Assembly (NCBI GenBank): GCA_019314375.1
Contig: JAFCZJ010000057.1
Coordinates: forward strand, 1 to 64,000
DNA length: 64,000 nucleotides
Reading direction: 5' to 3'
Source of the DNA: Deltaproteobacteria bacterium
GTDB lineage: Bacteria; Myxococcota; B64-G9
Numbering within the stretch: the first letter of the stretch is position 1; the number at the start of each line of letters is the position of its first letter. The translations under genes were made by a program, and so were the position numbers. Shown in pieces: positions 10,701-18,914 of the stretch. The notes under the pieces are model-generated. The model had not been told where the DNA came from. It worked only from the letters and a program-made list of their open reading frames with translations, and searched no databases.

Positions 10701-11272
10701 TCACCCAAAAAAAGATAGACTGCGCCCGTGGGGCCGTCAGCGGGGGCGCCAACCAGCAAATCGCACAAGCCATCCCCGTTTACATCGGCCGATGCAAGCT
10801 CCATCCCGAATGCACTTCCAACACTACCGGTGAAAACCACGTCGTAATTGGTCGCAATGCTCAGGTCCAGAATACCCGGATCTGGTAGGGGCGCTCGGTC
10901 CTTGCTGGACAGTGCCTGACCTCCACCCCAGGCAAGATTCCCATAAAAGAGATAGACCTTATCGCCCCCCGGCGCGCCGATGGCCAAATCGGGATACCCG
11001 TCGCCATCAAAGTCGCAGCTTGTCAATGCAGGACTGGAGACCGGCCCCCGATTGGTGTTGTCGCCTCCATCACCCGGCGCGTCCCAGTACACATCCATGA
11101 TGTCTTCCAAAAACAGACCACCCAGCTTGTCGCCGACCGCGCCGCGAAACTCACCATCCACGGACAAGGTGACTAAATCTTCGTCTACTCGGGCGGAAGC
11201 GGCAGAAGAAAACAGACCGACCGCCATAAACAACACAAGCCAGACAAGCATTTTCTTTTTGAGGCTTCTCAA
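7760..11272 (-). CDS. FG-GAP repeat / MopE-type Cys-rich surface protein with MYXO-CTERM-like tail (paralogue 1)
   Basis: A secreted protein of about 1170 residues. I chose the TTG at 11272: AAGGAG sits six bases upstream and it yields signal peptide MRSLKKKMLVWLVLF ending at SAASA. About six FG-GAP blades follow (for example DFDGDGYPDLAIGAP), each with a calcium-binding DxDGDGxxD loop, likely forming an integrin-alpha-like propeller. Then come five MopE-type putative metal-binding repeats with CDGVDDDCDG cores. Near the C-terminus SGCASAGAGSGM, a membrane helix and CRRQKGRR resemble MYXO-CTERM. It does not stop there: a second hydrophobic stretch ending LTACGRYGF and about 45 more residues follow. 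The downstream half of a tandem pair with 11388-15953. Function is unknown; cell-surface adhesion or metal binding is possible. Confidence 0.82.
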   Translation of the reverse strand: MRSLKKKMLVWLVLFMAVGLFSSAASARVDEDLVTLSVDGEFRGAVGDKLGGLFLEDIMDVYWDAPGDGGDNTNRGPVSSPALTSCDFDGDGYPDLAIGAPGGDKVYLFYGNLAWGGGQALSSKDRAPLPDPGILDLSIATNYDVVFTGSVGSAFGMELASADVNGDGLCDLLVGAPADGPTGAVYLFLGDYRNGISGLFPVGPGVGVDASANFSLRVLGGSEGLGYAAAFTLAVGDLSGDGLADFVVGAFYMDRNLPTVEQDAGAVAVYFGKATATHSNTSCMTLDMSIQSSGGVSFDGYNVRYFGQEGHSGVNGEAENLGSSLACADLNGDGVNDLAMGAPGPELNYSVAGINDTGSVYVVFGGGAVNGTGTENLGTGSVILGDAATYHIRFNAEQNWAHFGAAMAGGDLTGDGVDDLVVASPYGWYGFTEGSGSGTIYLIAGDGAWQGMPLDNLNIDLIAPGDGYNIRIDGAAMGDELRSLAVGDVDGDGQVDLLLGAPGAEDLGRSDCGAAYEIFGPMNGTSVSDLSLATDHDRRTLGAADGDRLGTAVAYVDFPCGYVRRVLSAPYASSNGGRVYLMASDWVDTARSVFCESQPDATPCDDGDLCTIDDRCQSGVCVPGENKVCAVLDQCHVSGDCDPATGFCSDPPAADDTPCDDGIDCTLDDVCTGGVCAGAPLSADDATCDGVDDDCDGSTSGGIDEDYVIVATCGTGYCREHSIPSSCVAGVETLCEPGAPLSADDATCDGVDDDCDGSTSSGIDEDYVIVAFCGVGYCRDHSISSSCVAGVETACAEAAPLSNDDATCDGVDDDCDGSNDEDYVATVACGKGYCRDHSMASSCVAGVETPCEPGAPLSADDATCDGVDDDCDGSTSGGIDEDYVIVAACGTGYCRDHSIPSSCVAGVETACEPGAPLSVDDLTCDSVDDDCDGAVDEDSDCFDPVVYVSLGENSPQGGELKVGASLPVFQFQIDAMSTPVDVKQLRLGLVGLEKLGLSGHGLVARLLDDPNGDGEVELDGLALGEPVLVDPASSEIVFESMGFSVASLESRHLVLVLTLSLDEQSVSGCASAGAGSGMLMGMILLGLFMLSPGCRRQKGRRLGHGLRLLALMLLILAMALTACGRYGFEQVATGHIQMESSQDLQVHSEQWPDVSVQGVPLVGQPFIIRL

Positions 11273-11323
11273 AAGACTCTCCTTGTCCGGGGTTGTCGTC
11301 AACAAACGTCCGAATTTCAGCTA

Positions 11324-11329
11324 ATTATA
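11324..11329 (-). promoter_or_regulatory. Candidate -10 box (TATAAT) upstream of FG-GAP paralogue 1
   Basis: A perfect TATAAT reads on the minus strand in the 115-base gap between the two FG-GAP genes. No good -35 hexamer is visible. Transcription would begin near 11317, leaving a leader of about 45 bases before the TTG at 11272. The rest of the gap shows nothing else I can interpret. Confidence 0.35.
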
Positions 11330-11387
11330 GCACATCGCGAAGCATCCGGGAATGGAGGCCCTATTTGGTTTTTTTAGAGGGAATCAC

Positions 11388-14300
11388 TCACAAGCGAACG
11401 AGAAAAGGCGAGCCTTCAACCGGCGCGCCCTCTACCTGCACATCGGGCCACTGCTCTGATTGAACCTGAAGGTCCTGGTTGGACTCCACTTGGATATGGC
11501 CCATGGCCACCTGATCAAAACCGTAACGCCCGCAGGCCATGCCACCAAGCGCGATCAAAGCCACAACCAGCGCCAAAGCCACGAGGCTGCGCCCGTGAGG
11601 CTTCGCCCGCCGCCTGCGTCCTGGTGCGAGGAAAAGCAGACCCAGGAACACGAAGCCCAAGGGCCAAGCGGAGCCGGCTTCCGCACTGGCACAGCCGCAA
11701 CCCGAACTGGGATGACGGCTCAGGCTCAAGGTCAGAACAAAGGTACGCGACTCCGAATTCGCCATGGAAAGGCCCAGGTCCTCGAAAACAATCTCCCCGG
11801 AGGCAGGATCCACAACGACGGACTCACCAAGAGGCTCACCATCCAATTCCACCTGGCCGTCTCCATTCGGATCGTCATGGAGTTGGGCAAGCAGACTATG
11901 GTCTTCCAGTTGCAGTTCCTTCAATCCCACAACACTCAGACGAAGCCGATTCACGTCCACGGGCACCGAGTGGGTTTCGACGCGGACCTGAAATACCGGC
12001 AGGGTGAGGCCCGAAGCCAGGTCCACGCCCTCCGGAGAGTTCTCTCCAAGAGAAATGGTCACGTTGGGGACAAAACAATCCGAGTCCTCATCCAACATAC
12101 CGTCGCAGTCGTCGTCCACGGAGTCGCAGGTGGGATCGTCGGCGCTCAAGGGAGCACCCGGTTGACAAGCGGTCTCCACCCCGGCCACACAAGTCGACGG
12201 CAGGTTGTGGTCCTGGCAATAACCCACCCCGCAGGAAGCGTCGCTCGCATAGTCCTCATCCGCCAGGCCGTCGCAATCATCGTCCACGGCGTCACAAGAG
12301 GCATCGGAGGCGCTCAGGGGGTCACCCGGCTCACAGGCCGTCTCCACGCCGGCCACACAACCTGACGGCGTGTTGTGATCCTGGCAGTAGCCCACCCCGC
12401 AGGAAGCGTCGCCCAGATAGTCCTCATCCGCCAAACCGTCGCAGTCATCGTCCACGGTGTCGCAAGTGGTATCATCGGCGCTCAAGGGATCACCCGGCAG
12501 ACAAGCCGTCTCCACCCCGGCCACGCAGGTCGACGACACGTTGTGCTCCAGGCAATAACCCAAACCACAAGAATCGTCGCTCACATAATCCTCATCGGTG
12601 CCGCCGTCGCAGTCGTCGTCAAAACCGTCGCAACTGGTGTCATCCTGCGCCAGAGGCGCTCCGGCACAAACGCCGCCGGTGCAAACGTCATCAAAAGTAC
12701 AACCAACACCATCGTCACAAGGGGTATCGTCCACAGCCGGCGGATCGGAACACAGCCCTGTATTCGGATCGCAATCGCCCGCCACATGACATTGGTCCGA
12801 AGCCGCACAAGTCAGGGGCGAGCCAGAATCACAACTTCCGGACATACAAATATCACCGATCGTACAAAGGTTCCCGTCCTCACAGACCACACCCTCGTTG
12901 ATGCCTCCACCCAAAGTATCGCAATTGCCCTCGGCACCGCCGGAATCACAACTCGAATCCGCCCGGCAGAAACTGCCCGTACCCGAACAATCCTGGGCCC
13001 CGCCGCCGGCACAACTGCCCGACTGACAGGTCTCGCCTACGTTACAAACATCCCCATCATCGCAGGACACGCCCTCCCGAATGCCGCCACCCAAAGTATC
13101 GCAATTGCCCTCGGCGCCGCCGGAATCACAACTCGAATCCGCCAGGCAGAAACTTCCCGTGCCGGAACAATCCTGGGCCCCGCCGCCGGCGCAACTGCCC
13201 GACTGACAGGTCTCGCCTACATTACAAACATCCCCATCATCGCAGCCGGCACCCTCATTGACGCCGCCACCCAGGGTATCGCAATTGCCTTCGGCGCCGC
13301 CTGAATCACAACTCGAATCCGCCCGACAGAAACTGCCCGTACCCGAACAATCCATCGGACTGCTACCGGTGCAACTACCCGACTGACAAGTCTCGCCTAC
13401 GTTACAAACATCCCCATCATCACAACCCACACCCTCATTGAGGCCGCCACCCAGGGTATCGCAGTTGCCTTCGGCACCGCCTGAATCACAACTCGAATCC
13501 GCCCGACAGAAACTTCCCGTGCCCGAACAATCCTGAGCCCCGCCGCCAGCGCAACTGCCCGACTGACAAGTCTCGCCCACGGCACAAACATCCCCATCAT
13601 CGCAGCCCACACCCTCATTGAGGCCGCCACCCAGGGTATCGCAATTGCCTTCAGCGCCGCCTGAATCACAAGTCGAATCCGCCCGGCAGAAACTCCCCGT
13701 GCCGGAACAATCCTGGGCCCCGCCGCCGGCGCAACTGCCCGACTGACAGGTCTCGCCTACATTACAGACATCCCCATCATCGCAGCCCACACCCTCATTG
13801 GCGCCGCCACCCAGGGTATCGCAATTGCCTTCGGCGCCGCCTGAATCACAACTCGAATCCGCCCGACAGAAATCCCCAGTACCCGAACAATCCATCGGGC
13901 TTGAACCGGTGCAACTACCCGACTGACAAGTCTCGCCCACGTTACAGACATCCCCATCATCGCAGCCCACACCTTCATTGAGGCCGCCACCCAGGGTATC
14001 GCAATTGCCCTCGGCACCGCCGGAATCACAACTCGAATCCGCCCGACAGAAACTTCCCGTGCCCGAACAATCCTGAGCCCCGCCGCCGACACAGCTTCCC
14101 GACTGACAGGTCTCGCCCACGTTGCAGGAATCCCCGTCGTCGCAGGGCGTGTCGTCGGGTTGGCTGCTGCAGAAACCGCCGCAGGAGGTGTCGGTCCAAT
14201 CGGAGGCCATCAAATAGACCTGCCCCGCGTTGCTTGAGGCATAAGGCGCGGACAGAACACGCCGCACAAAACCGCAGGGATAGTCCACGAATGCCACGGC

Positions 14301-15953
14301 CGTGCCCAACCGGTCCCCGTCCACCGCGCCCAGCGTGCGCCGGTCGTGTCCACCTGGCGAGCTCAAGTCGCTTGCGTATGTACCGGCCATGGGCCCATAA
14401 AACTCATAGGTGGCGCCGCAGTCGGTGCGGCCACTATCTTCCGCCTTGGGTGCGCCCAACAGAAGGTCGGCCTGCCCATCTCCGTCCACGTCACCCACGG
14501 CCACCGAGCGCAGCTCATCACCGATGGCCGCGCCGTCGATGCGGATGTTGTAACCGTTGCCCGGGGCGATGAGATCGATGTTCGAGTTACCCCGAGCCAT
14601 GCCCTGCCAAGCGGTATCGCCGGCGATGAGATAAATCGAGCCGCTCTCGTCGCCTTCCGAAAAGTTGTACCAACCGCAGGGCGCCGCCACCACCAGATCC
14701 TCAACGCCATCGCCGGTCAAATCACCACCGGCCATGGCGGCCCCGAGGTGAGCCCAGTCCTGCACTGCGTTGAAGCGAATATGATAAGTGTTCGCGTCGC
14801 CCAGAATGACAGGCCCCGTGCCCAAATTGGCCGTGCCCGTGCCGTCGGCAGCGCCGCCGCCGAAAATCACATAGACGCTGCCCGTGTCGTTGGTGCCCGA
14901 GGCGCTGTAGTTAATCTCCGGGCAAGGCGCGCCCATGGCCAAATCGTCGACCCCGTCGCCGTTGAGATCCACACAGGCCACGGATGAGCCCAGGTTTTCC
15001 GTTTCGCCGTTGTACGCACCAGCTCCACTGGGGTAACCCTCCTGACCAAAGTAGCGCACGTTGTAACCGTCAAAGCTGGCCCCGCCGACGGTCTGGTCCT
15101 CCATGGTCAGATTGACGCTGCTGGTGTTGGCGTGGGTGACCGTGGCCTTACCGAAATAGACCGCCACCGCGCCAGCATCTTGCTCGCTGGTCGGGTTCGT
15201 GCGATCCATATAGAAAGCGCCCACCGCGAAATCCGCCAGGCCATCACCGGAGAGATCGCCCACGGCCACTGAGAAGGCCACCGAATCAGTAGCGAAAAAT
15301 GAATACTCCGATTTACCCACCACCCGCAGCGAATAGTTTGCGGAAGCGTCAACCCCGGCACCCGGGCCGGCCGGGAAGAGTCCTGAGGTGCCGCCGCGAT
15401 CATCACCCAAGAAAAGGTAGACCGCGCCGGTTTTGCCGACACCTGATGCACCAACCAGCAAGTCGCAGTATCCATCCCCGTTCACATCGGCCGAGGCAAG
15501 CTCAATGCCGAATTCACTTCCCCCGCTGCCGGTAAACAGCACGTCGTAGTTGCTCGCCGTGCTCATGTCCAACAAGCCCGGATTGGGCGAGGCCGGATTC
15601 CCATAAAACAAATAAACCTTGTCGCCATCCGGTGCGCCGATGGCCAGGTCGGGATAGCCGTCGCCATCGAAATCGCAGCTCGTTACCGCCGGGCTGGAAA
15701 CCGGGCCTCGATCTGTGTTGTCATCACCTAAGAGGGGTGTATCCCAGTAGACCTCCATGACGTCTTCTAAGAACATGCCCCCCAGCTTGTCGCCGGCCAT
15801 GCCAAGCCACTCGCCGTCCACCGAGATACTGGCCAGGTCTTCGTCCGTGCGGGCGAAGGCGACAGTCGCCGTCAAATGGGCCACCGTCATCAAAGCAAAG
15901 CAAATCATGATTTTCTGAAAGCCGCTTTTCATCATGGCATCCTGAATCTTCAT
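11388..15953 (-). CDS. FG-GAP repeat / Cys-rich repeat surface protein with MYXO-CTERM-like tail (paralogue 2)
   Basis: About 1521 residues from the ATG at 15953; 15935 is also possible. A reading from 16034 would start upstream of the likely promoter and is disfavoured. The signal peptide ends at TVAFA. The order is: about six FG-GAP blades, then seven near-identical 60-residue Cys-rich repeats (CDDGDVCNVGETCQSGSC and on), a variant repeat, then four MopE-type CDGVDDDCDG repeats. Next come a beta domain, a MYXO-CTERM-like segment (GCGCASAEAG, helix, RRRR) and the same extra tail (ACGRYGFDQ) as the neighbour. The 60-residue repeats are absent from paralogue 1, so they expanded after duplication. 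It is probably surface-anchored with a disulphide-rich stalk; its ligand is unknown. Confidence 0.82.
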   Translation of the reverse strand: MKIQDAMMKSGFQKIMICFALMTVAHLTATVAFARTDEDLASISVDGEWLGMAGDKLGGMFLEDVMEVYWDTPLLGDDNTDRGPVSSPAVTSCDFDGDGYPDLAIGAPDGDKVYLFYGNPASPNPGLLDMSTASNYDVLFTGSGGSEFGIELASADVNGDGYCDLLVGASGVGKTGAVYLFLGDDRGGTSGLFPAGPGAGVDASANYSLRVVGKSEYSFFATDSVAFSVAVGDLSGDGLADFAVGAFYMDRTNPTSEQDAGAVAVYFGKATVTHANTSSVNLTMEDQTVGGASFDGYNVRYFGQEGYPSGAGAYNGETENLGSSVACVDLNGDGVDDLAMGAPCPEINYSASGTNDTGSVYVIFGGGAADGTGTANLGTGPVILGDANTYHIRFNAVQDWAHLGAAMAGGDLTGDGVEDLVVAAPCGWYNFSEGDESGSIYLIAGDTAWQGMARGNSNIDLIAPGNGYNIRIDGAAIGDELRSVAVGDVDGDGQADLLLGAPKAEDSGRTDCGATYEFYGPMAGTYASDLSSPGGHDRRTLGAVDGDRLGTAVAFVDYPCGFVRRVLSAPYASSNAGQVYLMASDWTDTSCGGFCSSQPDDTPCDDGDSCNVGETCQSGSCVGGGAQDCSGTGSFCRADSSCDSGGAEGNCDTLGGGLNEGVGCDDGDVCNVGETCQSGSCTGSSPMDCSGTGDFCRADSSCDSGGAEGNCDTLGGGANEGVGCDDGDVCNVGETCQSGSCAGGGAQDCSGTGSFCRADSTCDSGGAEGNCDTLGGGLNEGVGCDDGDVCAVGETCQSGSCAGGGAQDCSGTGSFCRADSSCDSGGAEGNCDTLGGGLNEGVGCDDGDVCNVGETCQSGSCTGSSPMDCSGTGSFCRADSSCDSGGAEGNCDTLGGGVNEGAGCDDGDVCNVGETCQSGSCAGGGAQDCSGTGSFCLADSSCDSGGAEGNCDTLGGGIREGVSCDDGDVCNVGETCQSGSCAGGGAQDCSGTGSFCRADSSCDSGGAEGNCDTLGGGINEGVVCEDGNLCTIGDICMSGSCDSGSPLTCAASDQCHVAGDCDPNTGLCSDPPAVDDTPCDDGVGCTFDDVCTGGVCAGAPLAQDDTSCDGFDDDCDGGTDEDYVSDDSCGLGYCLEHNVSSTCVAGVETACLPGDPLSADDTTCDTVDDDCDGLADEDYLGDASCGVGYCQDHNTPSGCVAGVETACEPGDPLSASDASCDAVDDDCDGLADEDYASDASCGVGYCQDHNLPSTCVAGVETACQPGAPLSADDPTCDSVDDDCDGMLDEDSDCFVPNVTISLGENSPEGVDLASGLTLPVFQVRVETHSVPVDVNRLRLSVVGLKELQLEDHSLLAQLHDDPNGDGQVELDGEPLGESVVVDPASGEIVFEDLGLSMANSESRTFVLTLSLSRHPSSGCGCASAEAGSAWPLGFVFLGLLFLAPGRRRRAKPHGRSLVALALVVALIALGGMACGRYGFDQVAMGHIQVESNQDLQVQSEQWPDVQVEGAPVEGSPFLVRL
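12882..14141 (-). repeat. Seven tandem 180-bp repeats encoding 60-residue Cys-rich modules
   Basis: A strict 180-base ladder: the same block recurs at each step from about 12,900 to 14,140. Each unit encodes one module with regularly spaced Cys (GETCQSGSC, then DCSGTGSFC, SSCDSGG and NCDTLGGG). Units alternate between GGGAQ and GSSPM variants, which suggests duplication of a two-unit block at some stage. Confidence 0.93.
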
Positions 15954-16002
15954 CCACGGAACCCTGAGGTCCCTCTTTTCTGATCTTACCACATCACCGT
16001 GT

Positions 16003-16008
16003 ATTATA
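16003..16008 (-). promoter_or_regulatory. Candidate -10 box (TATAAT) upstream of FG-GAP paralogue 2
   Basis: A perfect TATAAT on the minus strand in an AT-richer stretch between the PKD lipoprotein gene and the FG-GAP gene. The -35 region is poor. Its position supports a start at 15953 or 15935 rather than 16034. Confidence 0.38.
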
Positions 16009-16062
16009 TCGTATTCGGACCCAAAATGGCTCAAAATCGGCCTTGGAGAAGTAAGCTAAAGG

Positions 16063-17241
16063 TCAGTTTTGCAGGTTGAAGCCGGAGACCCAGTTCCAGG
16101 CGTCTCTTCTGATGTGGTGCAGATCCTCATCGATGTAGTGACCACAAGAGGGCACCATCTGAAAACGCGTCTGATAACCCAGACCGCCGAAGACATCGGC
16201 CTCGTTTTGCACGGCGGACCATGGGAAATTGGGATCGTCTTCGCCGCAGGCGTAGAACAGGCGGATCTTGTGGCCGGACCAGGCCGAGAGATCGTCGTAG
16301 GCCCCTTGGCCGCCCGTTCCTGGAAAGGCCAGGGTCGAGGCCGCAAAATCCTGATTCTGCGCGCCCAGGATGACCACGATGTTGCCGCCCGCGGACCAAC
16401 CGGCCAGGTGATAGCGCGCCCGATCCACGTTGTAGCGCTCTTCCAAAAGACCTGATGCGAAGTTGATCTTGGCGACGTAGGCGGACACATCGTTGTACTC
16501 GTCCAAATCCACCAGGATCAAGCCCTGTTCATCGGCCAAGCCTCGCCATTGCGGTATCTCTTCGTTAAAAAGCCAAATCACCGGGGCCGCAGCCAGCGTG
16601 CCATCGTAGTTTGCCGAAACGTAGACGAAGACGTGGCCGGAGCCATGGGCAGAAGACCAATCGCCAGTCTGACCTGGAGCGATACTTCCCCCTTGACCCA
16701 TGGAGGGGTCCACGCCATCCACCGCTGGATTGGCAACCTGGATCACGCCCCCCTTCTCAACACTATCGCTGCCGTTTAAATCCGTCACCGTCAAGCGCAC
16801 CGAATAGGTTCCCGGCGACTCAAAAACATGCAGCGGATCTTGCTCAAATCCGTTTTGCCCATCCCCGAAATACCAGGACCAAGTATGGATGCCGGCCCCG
16901 GTGGAATGATCCGAAAATTGCACCTGAAGCGGTGCCGGTCCGGTCGTGGGCGTCGCTTCAAAGACCGCGACAGGACCCATCCCCAAATCCGCGGGCGGTA
17001 CGGAATCCCCGGCCCCATCAGACGAGCCTCCGTCCCCGTCCGTACCCCCATCCATGCCGCCGTCCCTTTGGATCACACCCAAGCCATCACAGCCGAGCAG
17101 GCCGAAGATGACGCCCATGACCAACAAGCACTTCAGGATCAAACCGTAGGGGCGGGCTTTATGCCCGCCCGAAAAACGCACCGAAGGCAGGCGGGCGGGG
17201 ATAAACCCCGCCCCTACAGATTTTTTCCCTTTTGAATTCAT
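16063..17241 (-). CDS. PKD-domain lipoprotein with alpha/beta-hydrolase-like C-terminal domain
   Basis: The ATG at 17241 overlaps the stop of the glycerol-3-phosphate dehydrogenase gene (ATGA), which fixes the start. The protein begins MNSKGKKS, then 24 residues encoded by a palindromic repeat, then the hydrophobic part of the signal and lipobox MGVIFGLLGC. After a Gly/Asp-rich linker comes a PKD domain (AVFEATPTTGPAPLQVQFSD, then WYFGDGQ). The rest resembles an esterase or PHB-depolymerase-like hydrolase, with a GWSAGG nucleophile elbow, an acid-region CGEDD and a late SCGHYIDED His. It probably acts at the outer membrane or outside the cell; the substrate is unknown. It is the last gene of the purine-type operon. 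Confidence 0.72.
   Translation of the reverse strand: MNSKGKKSVGAGFIPARLPSVRFSGGHKARPYGLILKCLLVMGVIFGLLGCDGLGVIQRDGGMDGGTDGDGGSSDGAGDSVPPADLGMGPVAVFEATPTTGPAPLQVQFSDHSTGAGIHTWSWYFGDGQNGFEQDPLHVFESPGTYSVRLTVTDLNGSDSVEKGGVIQVANPAVDGVDPSMGQGGSIAPGQTGDWSSAHGSGHVFVYVSANYDGTLAAAPVIWLFNEEIPQWRGLADEQGLILVDLDEYNDVSAYVAKINFASGLLEERYNVDRARYHLAGWSAGGNIVVILGAQNQDFAASTLAFPGTGGQGAYDDLSAWSGHKIRLFYACGEDDPNFPWSAVQNEADVFGGLGYQTRFQMVPSCGHYIDEDLHHIRRDAWNWVSGFNLQN
17146..17217. repeat. 72-bp palindromic repeat element inside a coding region
   Basis: The ends GTAGGGGCGGG and CCCGCCCCTAC form terminal inverted repeats. Inside are two further hairpins: GGGCGGGC/GCCCGCCC with a 5-base loop near the left end, and GGGCGGGG/CCCCGCCC with an ATAAA loop near the right. 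The length is exactly 24 codons, so it reads through in the lipoprotein gene as VGAGFIPAR...GGHKARPY. It looks like a REP/MITE-type mobile palindrome. Only one copy is in this window. Confidence 0.85.
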
Positions 17242-18914
17242 GCAGGATCTGCTGATTGGACCGTGGGACCTGGTTCGGCTTGGCCCCTTACCTTGGCGGC
17301 GAAGATGTCTTTTTCCTCTTGGATTCGAGCGCTGTCCCAGCCCAGACGAGGCGCCATCAATGCGCAAACACGGTCCACCGCCTCCGGTCCTGGATGACCC
17401 AGGGTGCCCAGGCCCGTACGCCTGACCATCACATCGCAGAGTCTGATGGCCATCTCGCTTTCCAGGGCGTGCACCACCTGGGCCGCGATCTCGGGCCGAC
17501 CGGGAATGATACGCTCCGCCAGACTCTCGTCGGCTTCGACGCGGGCGAAGAGCTCATCGGCCATGGCACCGTATTCCCAGAGAAGATGCTCCAAGATATC
17601 GTCGTCTAAGCCCGCGGGTTTCTCGGCCTTGCGGGCCGCCACCCAATCGGTAAAACGACCGGACACGCCGCCGGGCAGCAGGCGCTTGTGGGTCAAGCAA
17701 CGGACCGCCGGACGATCGAGGTGGATCAACACCCGGTCGCAGATCTTCTTGGCCAGGTTGCGCGAGGTGGTGTACTTGCCGCCGATGGCCGACATGTAGC
17801 CCTTCAATCCCCGGCGGTGGTGATCCACGATCTCGTATTTGCGCGAGGCCTGGTAGACTTGAGTGTCCTCTTCCACCAGGGGCCTGACACCCACGTATCG
17901 GTAAAGCACATCCTCGGGCTTTAAGTCGGCCGAGGGATAAGCCTGGTTAATCTCATCGATGAAACCTTCGACGTCATCTTCGGTCACGCAGAGTTCAGTT
18001 AAGTCGCCCAGATATTCAGTGTCGGTGGTGCCGATGAGGCTGTGACCCCGCCAGGGGATGATGAAGAAATGACGCCCCGTCTTGGTGCGGAGGACCACGG
18101 TGTTGTCTTTGACCAGGGCCCGGGTCACCAAGTGAATGCCCTTGGAACGACGCAGATGCACCTCGTCCGCGGCACCGCATAGATGATCGATGTGATCGGC
18201 CCAGGGACCGGCCAGGTTGACCACCATGTCGGCTTCGACTTGCAAGCGCCCACCCCCGAGCAAATCCCTGAGCTCCACCGGCTGCATACGCTTGTCGACA
18301 TGCGTCAAGGACTCCACCCGGGCATAATTGACCAGGTGCGCGCCCAGTTTGGCCGCGCCCAGCAAAAACTCCAGGCCATGCCGCTCGGGATCGCATTGGC
18401 AGTCGTAATAGATATGTCCGCCGGTGAGCTTGTCCGGGTTCACCCCGGGCTCCATGGCCGTGACCTTGTCCGGCGACAGGCTGCGGTGACCCGGCAAGCG
18501 CTGATCCGGATCATCCGTGGAGCGATTGCGGTCCAGGCTCAACATCTCGTAGGCCAGCATGCCGGCCTTGATGAGCCAGTAGGTGTTGCCCTTTTTGTAA
18601 GTGGGGATCATAAAAGGCAAGGGCCGCACCTGGTGGGGCGAAATGCGTTGCAAGATACGCCGTTCGTTCAGGCTCTCCCGCACCAGGCCCACCTCGCCGT
18701 TCTTCAAATAGCGCAGTCCCCCGTGGATGAGCTTGCTACTGGCCGCGGTGGTGGCCGAGCAAAAATCGCCTTGCTCGACCAGGGCCACCTTCAGCCCTCG
18801 CAGACTGGCGTCCCAGGCCAAACAAGCACCGGAGATGCCCCCGCCGATGATGAGCAGGTCAAAACGATTGGGCGATCCCAGCGCCTCAAAGTCCCGCGTC
18901 AGGCTTGTGGGCAT
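17238..18914 (-). CDS. glpD: FAD-dependent glycerol-3-phosphate dehydrogenase
   Basis: The enzyme oxidises sn-glycerol 3-phosphate to dihydroxyacetone phosphate at the inner membrane, feeding electrons to quinones. The 558-residue protein has the N-terminal FAD-binding motif DLLIIGGGISGACLAWDAS, the family signature SSKLIHGGLRYL, and a GTTDTEYLGD segment and C-terminal helical domain typical of GlpD. The ATG at 18914 overlaps the stop of the molybdenum hydroxylase gene (TGATG), and its own stop overlaps the lipoprotein start (ATGA). The frame continues upstream to 19031 but that part overlaps the previous gene and lacks family similarity. No glpK, glpF or glpR lies nearby, which makes its placement in a purine-type operon unusual. 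Confidence 0.92.
   Translation of the reverse strand: MPTSLTRDFEALGSPNRFDLLIIGGGISGACLAWDASLRGLKVALVEQGDFCSATTAASSKLIHGGLRYLKNGEVGLVRESLNERRILQRISPHQVRPLPFMIPTYKKGNTYWLIKAGMLAYEMLSLDRNRSTDDPDQRLPGHRSLSPDKVTAMEPGVNPDKLTGGHIYYDCQCDPERHGLEFLLGAAKLGAHLVNYARVESLTHVDKRMQPVELRDLLGGGRLQVEADMVVNLAGPWADHIDHLCGAADEVHLRRSKGIHLVTRALVKDNTVVLRTKTGRHFFIIPWRGHSLIGTTDTEYLGDLTELCVTEDDVEGFIDEINQAYPSADLKPEDVLYRYVGVRPLVEEDTQVYQASRKYEIVDHHRRGLKGYMSAIGGKYTTSRNLAKKICDRVLIHLDRPAVRCLTHKRLLPGGVSGRFTDWVAARKAEKPAGLDDDILEHLLWEYGAMADELFARVEADESLAERIIPGRPEIAAQVVHALESEMAIRLCDVMVRRTGLGTLGHPGPEAVDRVCALMAPRLGWDSARIQEEKDIFAAKVRGQAEPGPTVQSADPA

Noticed and set aside
8273-10888. Long open frame of 871 codons on the plus strand
   Set aside because: It lies entirely antisense to the FG-GAP gene. 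Its sequence lacks domain signatures, while the minus strand has a signal peptide, FG-GAP and CDGVDDDCDG motifs. It is a by-product of regular Asp/Gly codons.
12882-14141. Regular repeats considered as a CRISPR array
   Set aside because: The period is 180 bp without unique spacers and the whole stretch is coding, so it is a protein repeat.
16063-17367. Start of the PKD lipoprotein at 17367
   Set aside because: The extra 42 residues overlap glpD and have no signal features; the ATG at 17241 overlaps the glpD stop as in the rest of the operon.
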